64,000 nucleotides of DNA from Ziziphus jujuba (Eukaryota; Streptophyta; Magnoliopsida; Rosales; Rhamnaceae). Positions 13,141 through 25,148 of this stretch are shown here, in pieces. Position 1 is the first letter of the stretch; every line of letters starts with the position of its first letter. Position numbers and translations under genes: made by a program. The notes beneath the pieces are model-generated. The model had not been told where the DNA came from. It searched no databases and saw only the letters and a program-made list of their open reading frames with translations. The stretch spans positions 18,621,501 through 18,685,500 of the forward strand of contig NC_083379.1 in NCBI RefSeq assembly GCF_031755915.1, given 5' to 3'.

Positions 13141-13964
13141 CGAATTATGCCACCCCCCCAACCCCTGCTTCAGCCTTCTTTTTTTCTTTTTCTTTTTTAT
13201 AAGGAGCTTCTTATTTGTGTTGCTTTGTTTAATATGAAATTTTAACATTTTATTAGTGGGCAATTTTATATTTCTTTACACGCAATATTATAGCATTACT
13301 GATGTCACGCTCATCATTATTTTACTTAACCAATTATTTTGTAACTTTCCTAATAATTTTATTAATTAATTTTTGGATTTTTTATTCCTTTTTTTTTTTT
13401 TTTGGTAATATGGATATTTTATTTTTATTATATTTCACCGTATGAGTTTAATTCTTATCCTGATTATTCACTTTATGAAAAACTAATACACTTTGGGACA
13501 TGCAAGGAAGGTTGTAAGAGATGTATAATTTGTATGTAGAAATCTCCTAATAGTATGTAATTTTTTTTAATAGGCATGAAGTGCATGATTATAATAAAAG
13601 TCATAAAAATAAAAGTAATAACCGTGGCTTGCTGCGACCATAGGGGTATTATCGTCTTCCAATTGGTTCTACTGAAATGAAATGAATATTCCTCATTTCA
13701 AAAGCCGTCCCTGACTTTTGCCAATATTTTATGGATAAGATTACCTACAGATTCATTTTCATGGGGTTCATTTTTCATCCGCAATAAATTGGTCTCGTAA
13801 AAGATGAAGTCAAAGGTAGACATTCGTTATTTAAAATAAGAAAAAATTAAAAAGGATATATATTTATTTGTTGGGAAATTTTATTTTGTTATTATTTTAC
13901 TTAAATATTATATTTTTTTAAAAAAATTATCATTTATTTTTTTTAAGTTTTCTAAAATATCAAA

Positions 13965-14140
13965 AAAAGATTAATCTATATTTTTATTCTTTTTATCAGT
14001 TAATTTTAACAATTAAAAATTATAATTATATTTTTATAATATTTTTTAATTATAAAATATTAATTTTTTATTTATTTTTATTTTTAATTATTAAAATTAA
14101 TTAGTAAAAATTGACCAACATTAATAAATAGATCTATTTT
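13965..14140. repeat. Imperfect long inverted repeat (hairpin / MITE-like)
   Basis: The left arm at about 13966-14035, read in reverse complement, matches the right arm at about 14080-14140. Both contain TTTTAATTxTTAAAATTAA followed by a TAxTAAAAA-type block and end in TTTTGATA. The arms would fold into a long AT-rich hairpin. This is typical of a small non-autonomous DNA element, but no clear target duplication was found. Confidence 0.4.
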
Positions 14141-15464
14141 GATATATATAGAAAATCAAAAAGAGATTATTGATGATTTTTCAGAAATCAAAAGCTGAAG
14201 TGAAGTAGCAGTAAAACTGAATAGGTGTAAGAAAAATTTGATCTCATTTGTTCTTACGATGTATTACTAGCAGAAAGAAAAAAAAAAAAAAGATATTATT
14301 TTTAATTATATATATATATATAATTCGTACTTTATAATTTTAATGAAAAAAATTTTATAGAGTGGGTATTATGTAATTTGACTATAAAATTATGTTATCT
14401 TTGAAATTTAGATTTCATTTATGAGACATTAAAAAAATGATTTCACTTATATATATATATATAGATATAAACTTTACATATTTTCGTATGAAAATAAATC
14501 TTCTCTTGATTATGTTAGATTTTATTTTTCTTATAATTATATCAAATGAACCACTAAAAAATTAAATCTATTTTCTTTCCTCTCCCAATTTTCCCCATTA
14601 ATTTTCTCTTGTTTAGATTTACAAACTCAAAAAAGTAGCCTTATTAGGATCATAATAAGACTGACATAAAAAGTGGGTTTCTAGATTGTATAACTAATAG
14701 CAACTTGAAGCCTAAATTGATGTAACAATCTTTCATTTCCTCGTAAAATCCATAAACTTAATTAATATAAGTTATATAAAGACAGAAGAAATAGATGCAC
14801 AATATTTTAAAAGGAAAATTCAGGGAATGTAGACACAATTAAGAGGATGATGCTTTCAGCCACATATGGGGATGGTGGTTGCTAGCTTTACACCGTGACA
14901 TAGCTGGTGGAGGCTATTGACTTTTCTTCCGTCAATAAATATTGTGAATAGTTTTTGGTTTTGGATCATATGCAAGGAGACCAAAAGCTTATTGCTTCCC
15001 ATAAATTTTCAAATATGTTTGCAACACCAAGGCCAAAGAAAGGTCCAGTAGATTCAAGCCTTCCAAGAGTCAAAGCCACCTTCAAATTGTGATTTGGTAA
15101 TGTTAGTTATTTGGAACGTCATCTATGAGTCCTCCTTTTCTGTCGCATATTACACGCATATTATAAATTGTACAAAATTGATTGCTGACTTGCTCTTTCA
15201 TTAGATGCAATGCACATTAGAGTGTTCCCAAATATAATTGACTAATTTAAAAGAGCCACTAATACAGCAATCATAAATAAACATACAAGGGGATTGTTCC
15301 ATAAACTAAAATATTTGATAAAGAATTTTTTATAAATTATTTTGGCTGTTGCTTACATTTATTCAGTTGTGGATAAGTTTTGACAAGTTATGTTGTTAAT
15401 TTTTTTTTTTAAACAAAAAAAAGAAAAAAAGAAAAAAAGGTTATTAGTTAATATCATAATTTAT

Positions 15465-15550
15465 CAGTTTGTGCTAGAACATACCAATGGTAAAGACGCT
15501 ATTTGAATTCCCTCCACCTTGATTATAAAAATAAATAAATAAATAAAAAC
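15465..15550 (+). repeat. Possible tRNA-derived SINE fragment
   Basis: A short stretch reads GTGCTAGAACATACCAATGG, TAAAGACGCT, then TTGAATTCCCTCCACC. The layout resembles the A-box (TRGYNNARNGG) and B-box (GGTTCGAATCC) promoter halves of a tRNA-derived SINE, both degenerate. It is followed closely by an (AAAT)n-type A-rich tail. The segment is too short and too mutated to be a tRNA gene. Confidence 0.25.
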
Positions 15551-15914
15551 ATAATTTATCTATTTTGGTATGAAAATTAAATAATTGGTGTTATTCATTA
15601 TCGCTTTTAATTCTCGTATGCAACGTAAAATGAAACAAACTATAATTATGTAAAAATAAACTTATGAATCCCGTAAAAAAATTTATTAAATATTCAACTA
15701 TAAATTATTTGTAATACCATGTCATTAAACTATTAGATGCAATAGTTACTCCACTTCACTTATTTGACGTGGTATCTAGAGTCATTTAGTTTTTGACAGT
15801 TAAGCTTCATTATATGAAGGAACTTCTAGAGAGAAAAACTTATATGTGATAGAAAATGCCTACATATCATTTTAGTAATATAATTTTTTTTTGTTCAACT
15901 TCATTCTGTCCTCT

Positions 15915-15917
<3 letters not shown>

Positions 15918-15963
<46 letters not shown>
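15918..15963. repeat. (CT)n microsatellite, about 23 units
   Basis: An uninterrupted run of CT dinucleotides. It produces a spurious serine/leucine ORF (15856-16065), which I do not accept as a gene. Confidence 0.95.
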
Positions 15964-15965
<2 letters not shown>

Positions 15966-16152
15966 AGTTTTGTCCTGTTCCTCTCCATGTTCTAAGAGAC
16001 AGACAGAGAAATATTTGTATTTTTCTTTATCTCTATCTCATCTTCATCTCTTTTTGATATTGTAATATATAACTCTTTTTGTCTTTCTTTTTATATATAT
16101 ATATATATATTTAAACTCTATATTATATCATTTATTTAAAACTTAAAATTAT

Positions 16153-16230
16153 TTACTGAAAATCTCTCCTTCATTTTTCTTCTCAAGCTAGTTACTGAAA
16201 ATCTCTCCTTCATTTTTCTTCTCAAGCTAG
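16153..16230. repeat. 39-bp unit in perfect tandem duplicate
   Basis: The unit starting TTACTGAAAATCTCTCC and ending TTCTCAAGCTAG occurs twice head to tail (16153-16191, 16192-16230) with no visible mismatch. The next four bases (TTAC) begin a third copy that stops. Identity of the copies suggests a recent event. Confidence 0.95.
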
Positions 16231-18400
16231 TTACAATCCTATAGATTTCAAATTTCTTAATTTTTGCCTCAACTCCAACAAATATCTCCAGTTCTAAAAT
16301 CCAAAACCCAAATTTTTTTATTTTTGTAAACTAGAACTCAGATCTAGGGGAAACTTTTTTTTTTTTTTTTTTTGGTGTCCACATTGTCAAAAAAAAATTT
16401 GGGAAACCAATTAATGAAAAGAACAACAAGAATAGATAAACATGAAGAAGCTTTAATCAGATTCAAAGTAAGAAGAAAATTTCAGATTTCAATCAAATCT
16501 TTACAAATAAATGAAAAATAGACACCACGAAAAAAGTAAACCCTAAGCATTGGCTTTTTGGAGAGGAAGACAGAATTTTAAGTGTTTCTCTATTTGTTTC
16601 TTAGAACACACACACACACACACACACAGAGGTTGAATAAAAAAAATTATATCACTAAAATGATATATGACCATCTTCTATCGCACATAAGTTTTTCTCT
16701 TTTTGGAGAATTGCGTTAAAAAGTGGAACTTAGCTATCAAAAAATAATTGGCTCTAAACACCACATCAGAGAAACGAGGGTGGAGCAACTATTACATAAT
16801 ACTTTCGCCATACATATGTTGCTTCATGGACCCGTCCCCTACACATAACTTATACAGGGTTAAATACACTCAATCATCTCTAATTTAGTTTGGTTTCACT
16901 TTAGGCTCGCTTGGCACCCTCTAAAATGCTAGAATACCTTTTACTTTGTCAAATCTTACCATTTGATGGCCCACGTTGTCAAAAAAATATTATATTTTTT
17001 GTAAAGATTGTTTTTAATATTTTTTGCTAATTCACACCATTTAACAGAGATAGTTATGTGTATTTTGTTACTTTGCCACATCAGTTTAACAAATTTTATA
17101 TTTGACAAATCCCTTAAAAAAAGCTTTTTTAGTTAATTATCTATTTTTTTATGTGAGAAAAGAAATTTAATAATTCACAAAGTAATTGAAGATGTTTAAA
17201 TATTTAACAATTGCAAGATGTTTGGTTAATAGTAAAGTTAGTAGAAATTTAAAATTTTTTGAGAAAGTAATATTTTTTCTTGTTTGAATTATTTTTAAAA
17301 TGAGAAATTTGCAAGGTCCAACAGAAAATAAATCATAAATAAGTATTATTCTAAAATTCTCTCAAAAAATTAATTACACTTATTTTTTAAAATATAATTT
17401 TATTTTTTAATTTTAATATACAAATTTATTTAATTACTTGTAAGTATTATATTATTTTATTATTAATCAAATATTATAAAAAGAATTCCAAAAAAATTTA
17501 TTTTTAGGAAACTGAATTCCAGAAAACTAATTCTCAGGAATCAGTTTCCTTTAATATTTTCCCTCTGAACACATAAAGGTCGCAAATAAAATATGTCAAT
17601 ACTTTTAGAAAATCTCAATTGAAACTAATTTACCCATATATTTCATCAAATTGGATTTTGCTTTGGTATATTTTTTTTTATTTTTTTTTAATTTATTGTT
17701 TTTAAAAGAACCATATGATGATACTTTCGTCAGTAGCACATTTGAAATCTCAATTAAGTGTAACTTGCCTCTCAAATCTATCACGGAACAAAAGTCCAGA
17801 AGTGTGCGAGAGAAAAAAGGAGCCCCAACTATCAAACTATTCAACAGCATGCTTAAACTCTTAAAACGAAATGATCGTTTCTTTTCCTTCCTTTTATGTT
17901 TTATATGAAAAATATGACAAAGGCATGCAGATCTAAGAAAGCAAAAATCTAGCGGTACGAGATTTGCTTACCATTAGAAAATATATTTATATAGATTATT
18001 AAGCCCACTATAGGGTAAGGCCCACTATAGGGTCAGGTTGGTAGTTTGGATTTTTTTAAATCTAAGAACAATTTTTTTATACAATTATTTTAGATTTAAA
18101 TTTCCATACTTTTAATGATAAAAAAATTATAATAATAATAAAAAGAAAAGAGTTTATATACATGTATATGATTGGATCCAATTTCTATTAACTATAATTG
18201 TTGAAATGGATTGGGATTTAAAACTAATATATTGTTGTTTGTGTTTCATTATTAATTTGGAGCTAAAACAAAATGAGCATCCGTGACCTTTGTCTTAAAG
18301 CATGCTTCTTTTCCTTAACTCTAGACCAGTGATCCATTTCCCCAACACTACTCCAATATTACTTTACCTGTCCATTATTATCTCTTTTTTTTTTTTTTGG
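16231..18400. other. AT-rich intergenic region
   Basis: No gene recognised. It holds an (AC)n tract at 16605-16627 and poly-T runs. A segment at about 17205-17575 has GTTTGGTTAA near one end and a series of TTCC/GGAA-type inverted motifs near the other. That is suggestive of a small DNA element, but I could not fix its ends. Confidence 0.4.
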
Positions 18401-18428
18401 TCAATATATATATATATATATATATATA

Positions 18429-18531
18429 TTACAGTGTGATCTGTCCGTATACGGATCTACAAAATTGATATTTTTTAAAAAAAATCTTTAATTTTGATAC
18501 AGATCCGTATATGAACAGACTGCACCGTAAT
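18429..18531. mobile_element. Palindromic MITE embedded in (TA)n
   Basis: A 103-bp element whose first 31 bp and last 31 bp are inverted copies. Left begins ATTACAGTGTGATCTG; right, reverse complemented, begins ATTACGGTGCAGTCTG; both reach TATACGGATCT. The six differences I count are all transitions. The centre is A/T-rich and also pairs. A (TA)n tract abuts the left end, and TA-rich sequence repeating CCGTAATCTTCTATAT lies just right. Non-autonomous, no ORF. Confidence 0.7.
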
Positions 18532-18939
18532 CTTCTATATATATACCGTAATCTTCTATATGTATATATATATATATATTTGATATCATATTGAACCGGT
18601 TTTACTTCATTTACTGTTTCCATTATAATTTTTTTTATTTTTTTAATAATGTAGGTCAAAATCTCTAGTGTTTTGAATTAAATATTTCAATTCCAACTTA
18701 AGAATAATTGCCACTTGCGAAGCACAGTCTCATTCAAAAGATGTCAATTTCATATTCTCGTGCTGGACTAAAGACTTGGTCCTCAGCTCTCATATTCTAA
18801 TGGTTCCCAAAATTGAATATTCAAAGTTTTAGTTGATGAGCACAAAAAGAAAAATATTATATGTCACTATATTTATATAGATATACATGCGGTGCTATGT
18901 CATAATTATTTTAATTTTCATGATAAAATTTACAAACAA

Positions 18940-19275
18940 AATTTTTCCATAAGAAAACTGGAGAAAGAAGAATTTCTTGACATTAAATCTCTCAGATGAG
19001 GCATAGGAGGAGGACAAAGAGTGTTATTGATCTCCGTCACCAAATAGTACGGTAAAACTTCTGTATCTGAGTTGGACCGAGCGTCAGATCTGAGGGTGAA
19101 CTGATTTGTATTCCATATAAAGAAGAAAACCGGGACCCACAATACCTGATAGTTCCACGCTCATCCCAGTGGCATGAGTAGGAGTAATGCCTTCCTCTCC
19201 ACGAATGTCATGGTCCCTCTCATCATATCAAATTAATACACCATTGCTTGGTACTTGGTAGCGATGGGATACCAT
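18940..19275 (-). other. Unassigned segment of less biased composition
   Basis: This ~330-bp stretch is clearly less AT-rich than its surroundings and is open in more than one minus-strand frame. One is a 70-codon frame at 18930-19142; another, around 19100-19220, reads EEGITPTHATGMSVELSG. A GT follows the latter. I recognise no domain. It could be an exon remnant, a captured gene fragment or part of a transposon. Confidence 0.25.
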
Positions 19276-19317
19276 ACATTCTTTCTTAATCTTAATATAT
19301 AAATATATATATATATA

Positions 19318-19463
19318 ATAATTTTACGGTCGGATTATATTTAAACTGATATATTTTAAAAAAAAATATCAAATTTATAATATATATATATATATACCAT
19401 AGAAATTGATATTTTTTTTAAAACATATCAATTTAGACGTGGTTCACACGGTAAACTTTCTAT
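19318..19463. mobile_element. Second palindromic MITE of the same family, in (TA)n
   Basis: The left end (TTTTACGGTCGGATTAT...) and the reverse complement of the right end (TTTACCGTGTGAACCACG...) are inverted copies. Both continue into AAAxTGATAT and a run of A around TTTTAAAAAAAA. It is interrupted by (TA)n at 19379-19396 and flanked by (TA)n on both sides. It shares its right-end motif order with the element at 18429-18531. Confidence 0.6.
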
Positions 19464-19969
19464 ATATATATATATATATAATAAAGAGAGAAAAAGTTAA
19501 AAATTAATGTAAATAAAATGGTAGGTGATTTTCGATTGGTTTAAATTATTTAAAAAAATAATAATTTAATATAATATTAGAAGCAAAAATTCTTTTTACA
19601 TGCATATATTTATTTATATATAACTAAACATAAATAAGATTTTTAATATAAGGACTAATAGTTTATTTTTTAAAATTTTTAAATTAAATTAAAGATTGAA
19701 ATTTAAAATTAAATTTATTAATTATTTGGTTATGAGAAAGTTAAGATTTTAGTATGCCATTAAATCAATATTTAACTACTTTTTAAATTTTAAACTTTTA
19801 TCTTTAAAGATTTCATTAAAAATTAATTTTCATTTGATAAAGGAAGATAATTTTTTTTTTAAAATTGATTATATATATTTATTTATATTTCAATTCCGCT
19901 ATAATAAATTTATATGCCTACTGTAGCATGGACGCTAAAATCTTTCAATAATAGGCAAACATCCCACTA

Positions 19970-19975
<6 letters not shown>

Positions 19976-20021
<46 letters not shown>
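19976..20021. repeat. (AT)n microsatellite, about 23 units
   Basis: An uninterrupted AT dinucleotide run, followed shortly by a poly-T tract at about 20055-20078. Confidence 0.95.
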
Positions 20022-20023
<2 letters not shown>

Positions 20024-20079
20024 ATAGTTTTGTATTTTTGGCTTTTCAATCTTCTTTTTTTTTTTTTTTTTTTTTTTAT

Positions 20080-20790
20080 CATGTAATGGAGAAAGCCAAG
20101 GGATACCTGACGCTTCTTCTACTCCACAATCATGGTTCTAGATTGACAATTTGGTGGTAGTTGTTGGCCTTTCCAGTGACTTAACATAAGAAAAAAACTG
20201 GCTCTCATATCTAAACTCTCCTTGTTGTTCGGTCCCTTGCCACTCCATTCAATAGTTTTGCATTTGCTTTGGTGATTGGTATGGTCAACCACCAACACCG
20301 CCCTCACTTGCGGAATACCTGTCAGGACCCACTCCATTATATATGGTCACACTTCTTTATGGGCCTCATCAATTGCTTCAGCCGATTTTTTGTAGCCCAG
20401 CCCAGTTTCAGTAGGTCTGAAGCTTTTAACTTGGTGCTCATTTGTCTAGGCAGCCACATGGATCCTATTCCAAGTAATTTTCTGCTACAAATTCGCAGCT
20501 TCTTCTGCGAAATAAGCTTCTTCTGAATTATGATAAGTGGTCATTTGGTCCCAAATCCATGTCCAACAAAAATCCAATGTGCCTAACTGGAGATTTTGGT
20601 TTGTCGTTGTATCTTAAAGGGCTTGAACTATCATTGAAGTTTACAAAGGGACTTCTAATGGGGGAAACACAGTCAGACAAAAATTGCACGGCAAGTTCCA
20701 CCACTGACTCAGACACGCTGCTCATTATTTATTACTCTCTTTTCGGAGTAAACGAATTGCTGCCAACGATTTAAAAAAAAAAACACACAC
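20080..20790. other. Unassigned segment, no gene accepted
   Basis: Composition is less AT-rich here and several ORFs of 65-85 codons overlap on both strands. None has a recognisable domain, splice context or codon pattern. The piece around 20320-20420 (GTCAGGACCCACTCC, then GCCCAGCCCAG) looks like repeat or transposon debris. Confidence 0.3.
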
Positions 20791-21864
20791 ATTGGCGGAT
20801 AACACCAACCAGGGCTTCAATTACACATCAACATTCTATACCCCCATTCCAACACCCAAAAAGAAAGCCATAATTGTGAACCAAACAACCGCTAGCATTT
20901 TCAATAGGTATAATGTCATATAATACCTCCACATGCTAGTTGAAGGAAAATTCAATGCCACATTTGGAACTCTATTTTCATAGTTTCAATATTGAGAAGA
21001 TATTACATGTAACTTATCCTGTGTAATTTTCAATAATCATGTGCAAAAGTAAATTGAACAATTTTTTTTGGTTATGTATAGTTTGTTGTATTATACCATC
21101 TGCATGACAATTACACAAAATGAATTTTCTGATTTTCAACATGGTATTAATATGGCCAACCAACCCCTAAAAATCAATCTGCCAATATGGCCCAGCCAGT
21201 AACTATCCACAAAACAGTGCCAACCCAGAAGGAGGCATGACTAAATAAATCTTCATCCCACTGGAGCTTACAGTCCTTTTTTCACCAACTTATTTTTCCT
21301 TTATAAAGTAACATGATTTGTCAAACTTCAAGTTCGTCTTTGTCAAAAGAAGATGAAGGAGAAAAAAAAAGAAAAAAAGAAAAAAAAGGTGCGAAATCTT
21401 ACCAAGCAAGAAAGTATTTATTTAGTTGATATTCCACTTTTGACAACTAGAGTTAGGAATAAATTGGGTTTTAAAAGAAAAAAGAAAATTACTGAAAATT
21501 ATGCTCATTAAATATAAAGATTAAAATTATAGAAAGTAGTACGAAAATTAAAATTATATATGATGGTTGTCCTATTAATATCAGTATCTTTCACATTAAA
21601 GTAATTTCTGAATTCAAATCCTCCCATCTCATATTTTATATAGATTCAAAATTTAATGTTTTAAATCCTTATTTTATATTTATAAATTTGATCCAATGAT
21701 AAAAATTACTAAGAATATACGCTCAAATCTATATTTAAACTTTGAGATGGATGAAATCCTCATTTCTAGTCGTAATAAATTGTAATGTTGTTCAAAAAGT
21801 AAAATATAATGCTAAGAACTATCCTAATAAAAATATTTTTGACTAGGTAGGTGATAAGATAAGG

Positions 21865-21901
<37 letters not shown>
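21865..21901. repeat. Poly-A tract of 37 bases
   Basis: An uninterrupted A run. It could be a retroposon tail, but the sequence before it shows no recognisable LINE, SINE or processed gene. Confidence 0.9.
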
Positions 21902-21902
<1 letters not shown>

Positions 21903-23453
21903 CCAGTGATAAAGCATCCTCAATTAATTACCGACAACCCAACCATGATGATGTTCTATTTGACAATAGAACTTGAAAGGATTTTTTCCAGCTTTTTGGA
22001 GGTCTTCCCAAACTACCCAAATTCAATGCACCGCCAATTCTTATAGCTTTTCATGTTGATAAAACCTACTACTAATAAAGTTTATCCATTAAATTACAAC
22101 ATCTCTGATCCAGAACTTTAACCCAAAACAGAAATTTCAGAGCAAGTACTATTCGGATGAAGTTTTCTAATTACAAAATGTCTACGTTCGAAACTTCGAA
22201 TTTGTTTTAATAATAAATAATACAGTGCAACATAAAATATTGATTGTATTGAATAATTTGAAACATTCAAAAAATAATAAAAAGTATTTATTTATTTTGT
22301 TAATTTTTTAAATTACTTTTTTATAGATATGAGCCAATTTCACTTCACATTTACGTCCCCATGTATTCATTCTCAAAAAATTTAAAACCCTTCTCAAATT
22401 GTGACTTTACATTCTAAGGATGGCTCAACGGTGCGACCTGTCGTTCACCAGACCCCTCGTTGACTGGCAGGGTGATCTGTCGTCCGTGAAATAACATAGA
22501 AAAGAAAGCCTGAATTGAATGCGTCCTACCGTTGTAGATGAATTAAACCTTAAAAACAACCCAACAAGAACCAACCGAACAGGGACTGAGCAAATATCCT
22601 CCTCTCATATAAAACCAAAATTACTCCCACCGATTCAATTTCTAAGCAACCCCCACCAACTCAATAATTGCAAATATCTCGCCTTGCAATAATCGAACAT
22701 CAACGCGCTCATTCACCTTTTTTTTTCAATTATTATTATTATTATTATTATTTTGCTTTTAAATATATTTTTTAAAATTTGTAATCTAAATAAAACACTT
22801 ACTTGGTATATCCATGACATACAGTTTCGTATTCTGAGTTTTAACAATCATAACTGGCTCTAAAACTTAAGCAAATGGTATCTCAAAATAAGCTTTCATA
22901 AATGTCCAACCACGGATCTCCAAAAGCTCTAGACGATATCAGGGAATTACCTGAGCGAGCCTAGAATGAAATGGAAAACAGTTCATATCCAGCGAGTGGT
23001 GGAACTTGAGATGTGCATTACTAAGCACCCATCTCACCTTTACAACCACTGAAAGGATCAGCAGCAATCAAAGACAAAAGGCAAATCACCGTTCATGACA
23101 GAACATACAAATTTATGTATTAGCCTTTGCCCCTGACAGCCACTTGGCAGTTTAGCATAGCAAAATTATATTTGCAATCAAAAGAGATTGAAGTTATTCT
23201 CCTAAAACATAATGTCTGATACCAAAAGTCCTACAATTCAGAAGAAGCAGAGGAAATCCTAAAATATGAAAGCTCACACTGTTTCACAATATTCCAACAG
23301 GTAAATAGCTCATACTATCAGATAAACTTACAGACGAATCAAACAGACAGCAAAGAAAGAGACAAATCAGATAAACACACAGGAGCACTAAGTTTTAGAA
23401 AGAGACAGAGAAATAACAAAGATATATTGATCTCTACCTTGCCGGCCTTAACT

Positions 23454-23580
23454 CATACGAATTCTAAAAATTAAATCTACTTCATAGATATTAAGTGTTC
23501 TCATCAAAAAACTAAAACACATACGAATTCTAAAAATTAAATCTGCTTCATAGATATTAAGTGTTCTCATCAAAAAAATA
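23454..23580. repeat. 66-bp unit in tandem duplicate
   Basis: The unit CATACGAATTCTAAAAATTA through TTCTCATCAAAAAA occurs at 23454 and again at 23520 with one visible substitution (CTACTT versus CTGCTT) plus tail variation. Confidence 0.93.
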
Positions 23581-25051
23581 AAAGGGTATTTTGTTCAATC
23601 AAAATATAAAACTACATGACATCAACACCAAGTTGAATTGCAACGACAGAAAATAGTTTTTGTATAAAGAATATAGGCTTGAGAAAGCAAACTCAGCTGT
23701 AGAGCTAGGAAAAATAAATAAATGAATTAATAGTTCAAGATAGCTACCCTCTGTACTAGTGCACTCTAGGTTCAAACCCAAGAATTAGAGGAATGATACA
23801 ACAATCTTCACCTGGGGTAGATATAATCCATTAAAACATGCTCATTGTTTTCCATGTGACATTATACCTCACCTATTTATATTTGGAAATTACCATGCAA
23901 CATGTTGAACCAGCAACATGAGTTCTAACTCTCTATATTTTCCTCCACCTTTGACTTGAGATTGAATAGCAAATCAATGATACAATCATACAAGACTTCA
24001 AATACATGTTTTAACAGTGTAAATAACATTCCATGTATGATTGAGAAAGACATCGTTGAAGTTTTGAAAATCTATAGCATCGAGGGGTTAGTGGCCAGAA
24101 CAAGCAAATAGCCTCTAATGTTGATGCCTATTTGGGAAGGAAATGGTAAATTATGGTTTTAAGTTGACTGTTTTAGCATAGCTTCAAAGATAAGATAGTG
24201 ACGTAGGCTAACTACAATTCCCTAAGATCCAGGTGGAACAATGTTTAAATGAACCAACTTTCCTCATGAACGAGTTAGAAGACAGGAACAAGGTTTCCTA
24301 AAATTTATGGTATCCGGACTTGTTACCAGACCAAAGCAATCTCTATAGTTAAACCATATCTGCAAGAATATATTAAGAAGATAAAATAGTGACGACCAAG
24401 TAATGAATCTATGATCCAACCAGACAATAATCTAAGAGCAAACATCCATAATAAGCAAGTTTTGCATGGCTTATTAAGCTCTTTGACAGGAAACTATAAA
24501 ATTAATCATACAATCCTCTGATATGGAGTGAATTGTAAAAAGAATCATGACTGAAACAATTAATGAATCGTCTTTAACAACAATAATACACAAAAAGGAT
24601 CAAAACCAACAGGCTTTCCTTGTTTTCTTTCGTTCTTCTTAATTCAACATTCTCAATGGTCCACAAGTTCTAAATTAGTATTTGAACCTAAGTGGTAATT
24701 ACCATAAAAATAAAGAGCAAACAAAAACAACTGACAATAAGGTGTCATAAAACTATCAAAACTAAAATGAGGGTAGCATTGCTTGGGAACCAAGAACATT
24801 CTATAAGCCGAGGACAAATTACAATTTAGATAACATTTTCTGAAACGTTCACAGCAAAACAGCTAACGAGAAAGAAAGCTACCCCTTTGTTTCTTTATTC
24901 AGAATTTACAAGATACAAAGAACCATATCCCAATCAAAATCTAATCTTTTTCTTTTTTCTTTTTTTTTTTTTTTTTTTTTGTACAAGAACTATCCCAACA
25001 ACGTACAAGAAATAAATTAAAAAGAAAAGAGAGGGGAAAAAAAAAAAAAAT

Positions 25052-25058
25052 ACTCACC
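25052..25058 (-). promoter_or_regulatory. Candidate 5' splice site in the 3' UTR of the U-box gene
   Basis: On the minus strand the sequence reads CGGCGGAG|GTGAGTA, an excellent donor match, 91 nt downstream of the stop codon at 25149. If used, it would place an exon junction more than 55 nt after the stop. The matching acceptor was not identified. Confidence 0.35.
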
Positions 25059-25148
25059 TCCGCCGAGGACAACAGTAATCTGCAAAATCGACGTTTCTGC
25101 ATTTTCAGCCTCCCACAAAATCTTCCTTCCATTATACAAATTTGAATT

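Larger units (their letters stand above)
13142..15850. other. AT-rich intergenic region
   Basis: No gene recognised. It contains poly-T and poly-A tracts, an imperfect inverted repeat (listed separately at 13965-14140), (TA)n tracts at about 14307-14322 and 14450-14465, and a tRNA-like fragment near 15470. The stretch 14830-15110 has less biased composition and some short open frames, but no family match that I can name. Confidence 0.45.
20791..24940. other. Intergenic region and 3' flank of the U-box gene
   Basis: AT-rich with no accepted gene. It contains a 37-A run at 21865-21901, an (ATT)n tract near 22735-22753, and the 66-bp tandem duplication at 23454. The stretch from about 22850 to 24940 is somewhat more balanced. 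It may contain the 3' transcribed part of the U-box gene if the splice donor proposed near 25058 is used. No protein-coding exon is evident. Confidence 0.4.

Noticed and set aside
15856..16065. ORF with a Ser-Leu repeat
   Set aside because: A direct product of the (CT)n microsatellite.
21301..21901. Processed pseudogene or LINE ending in the 37-A tract
   Set aside because: No coding similarity or target duplication could be seen upstream of the poly-A.
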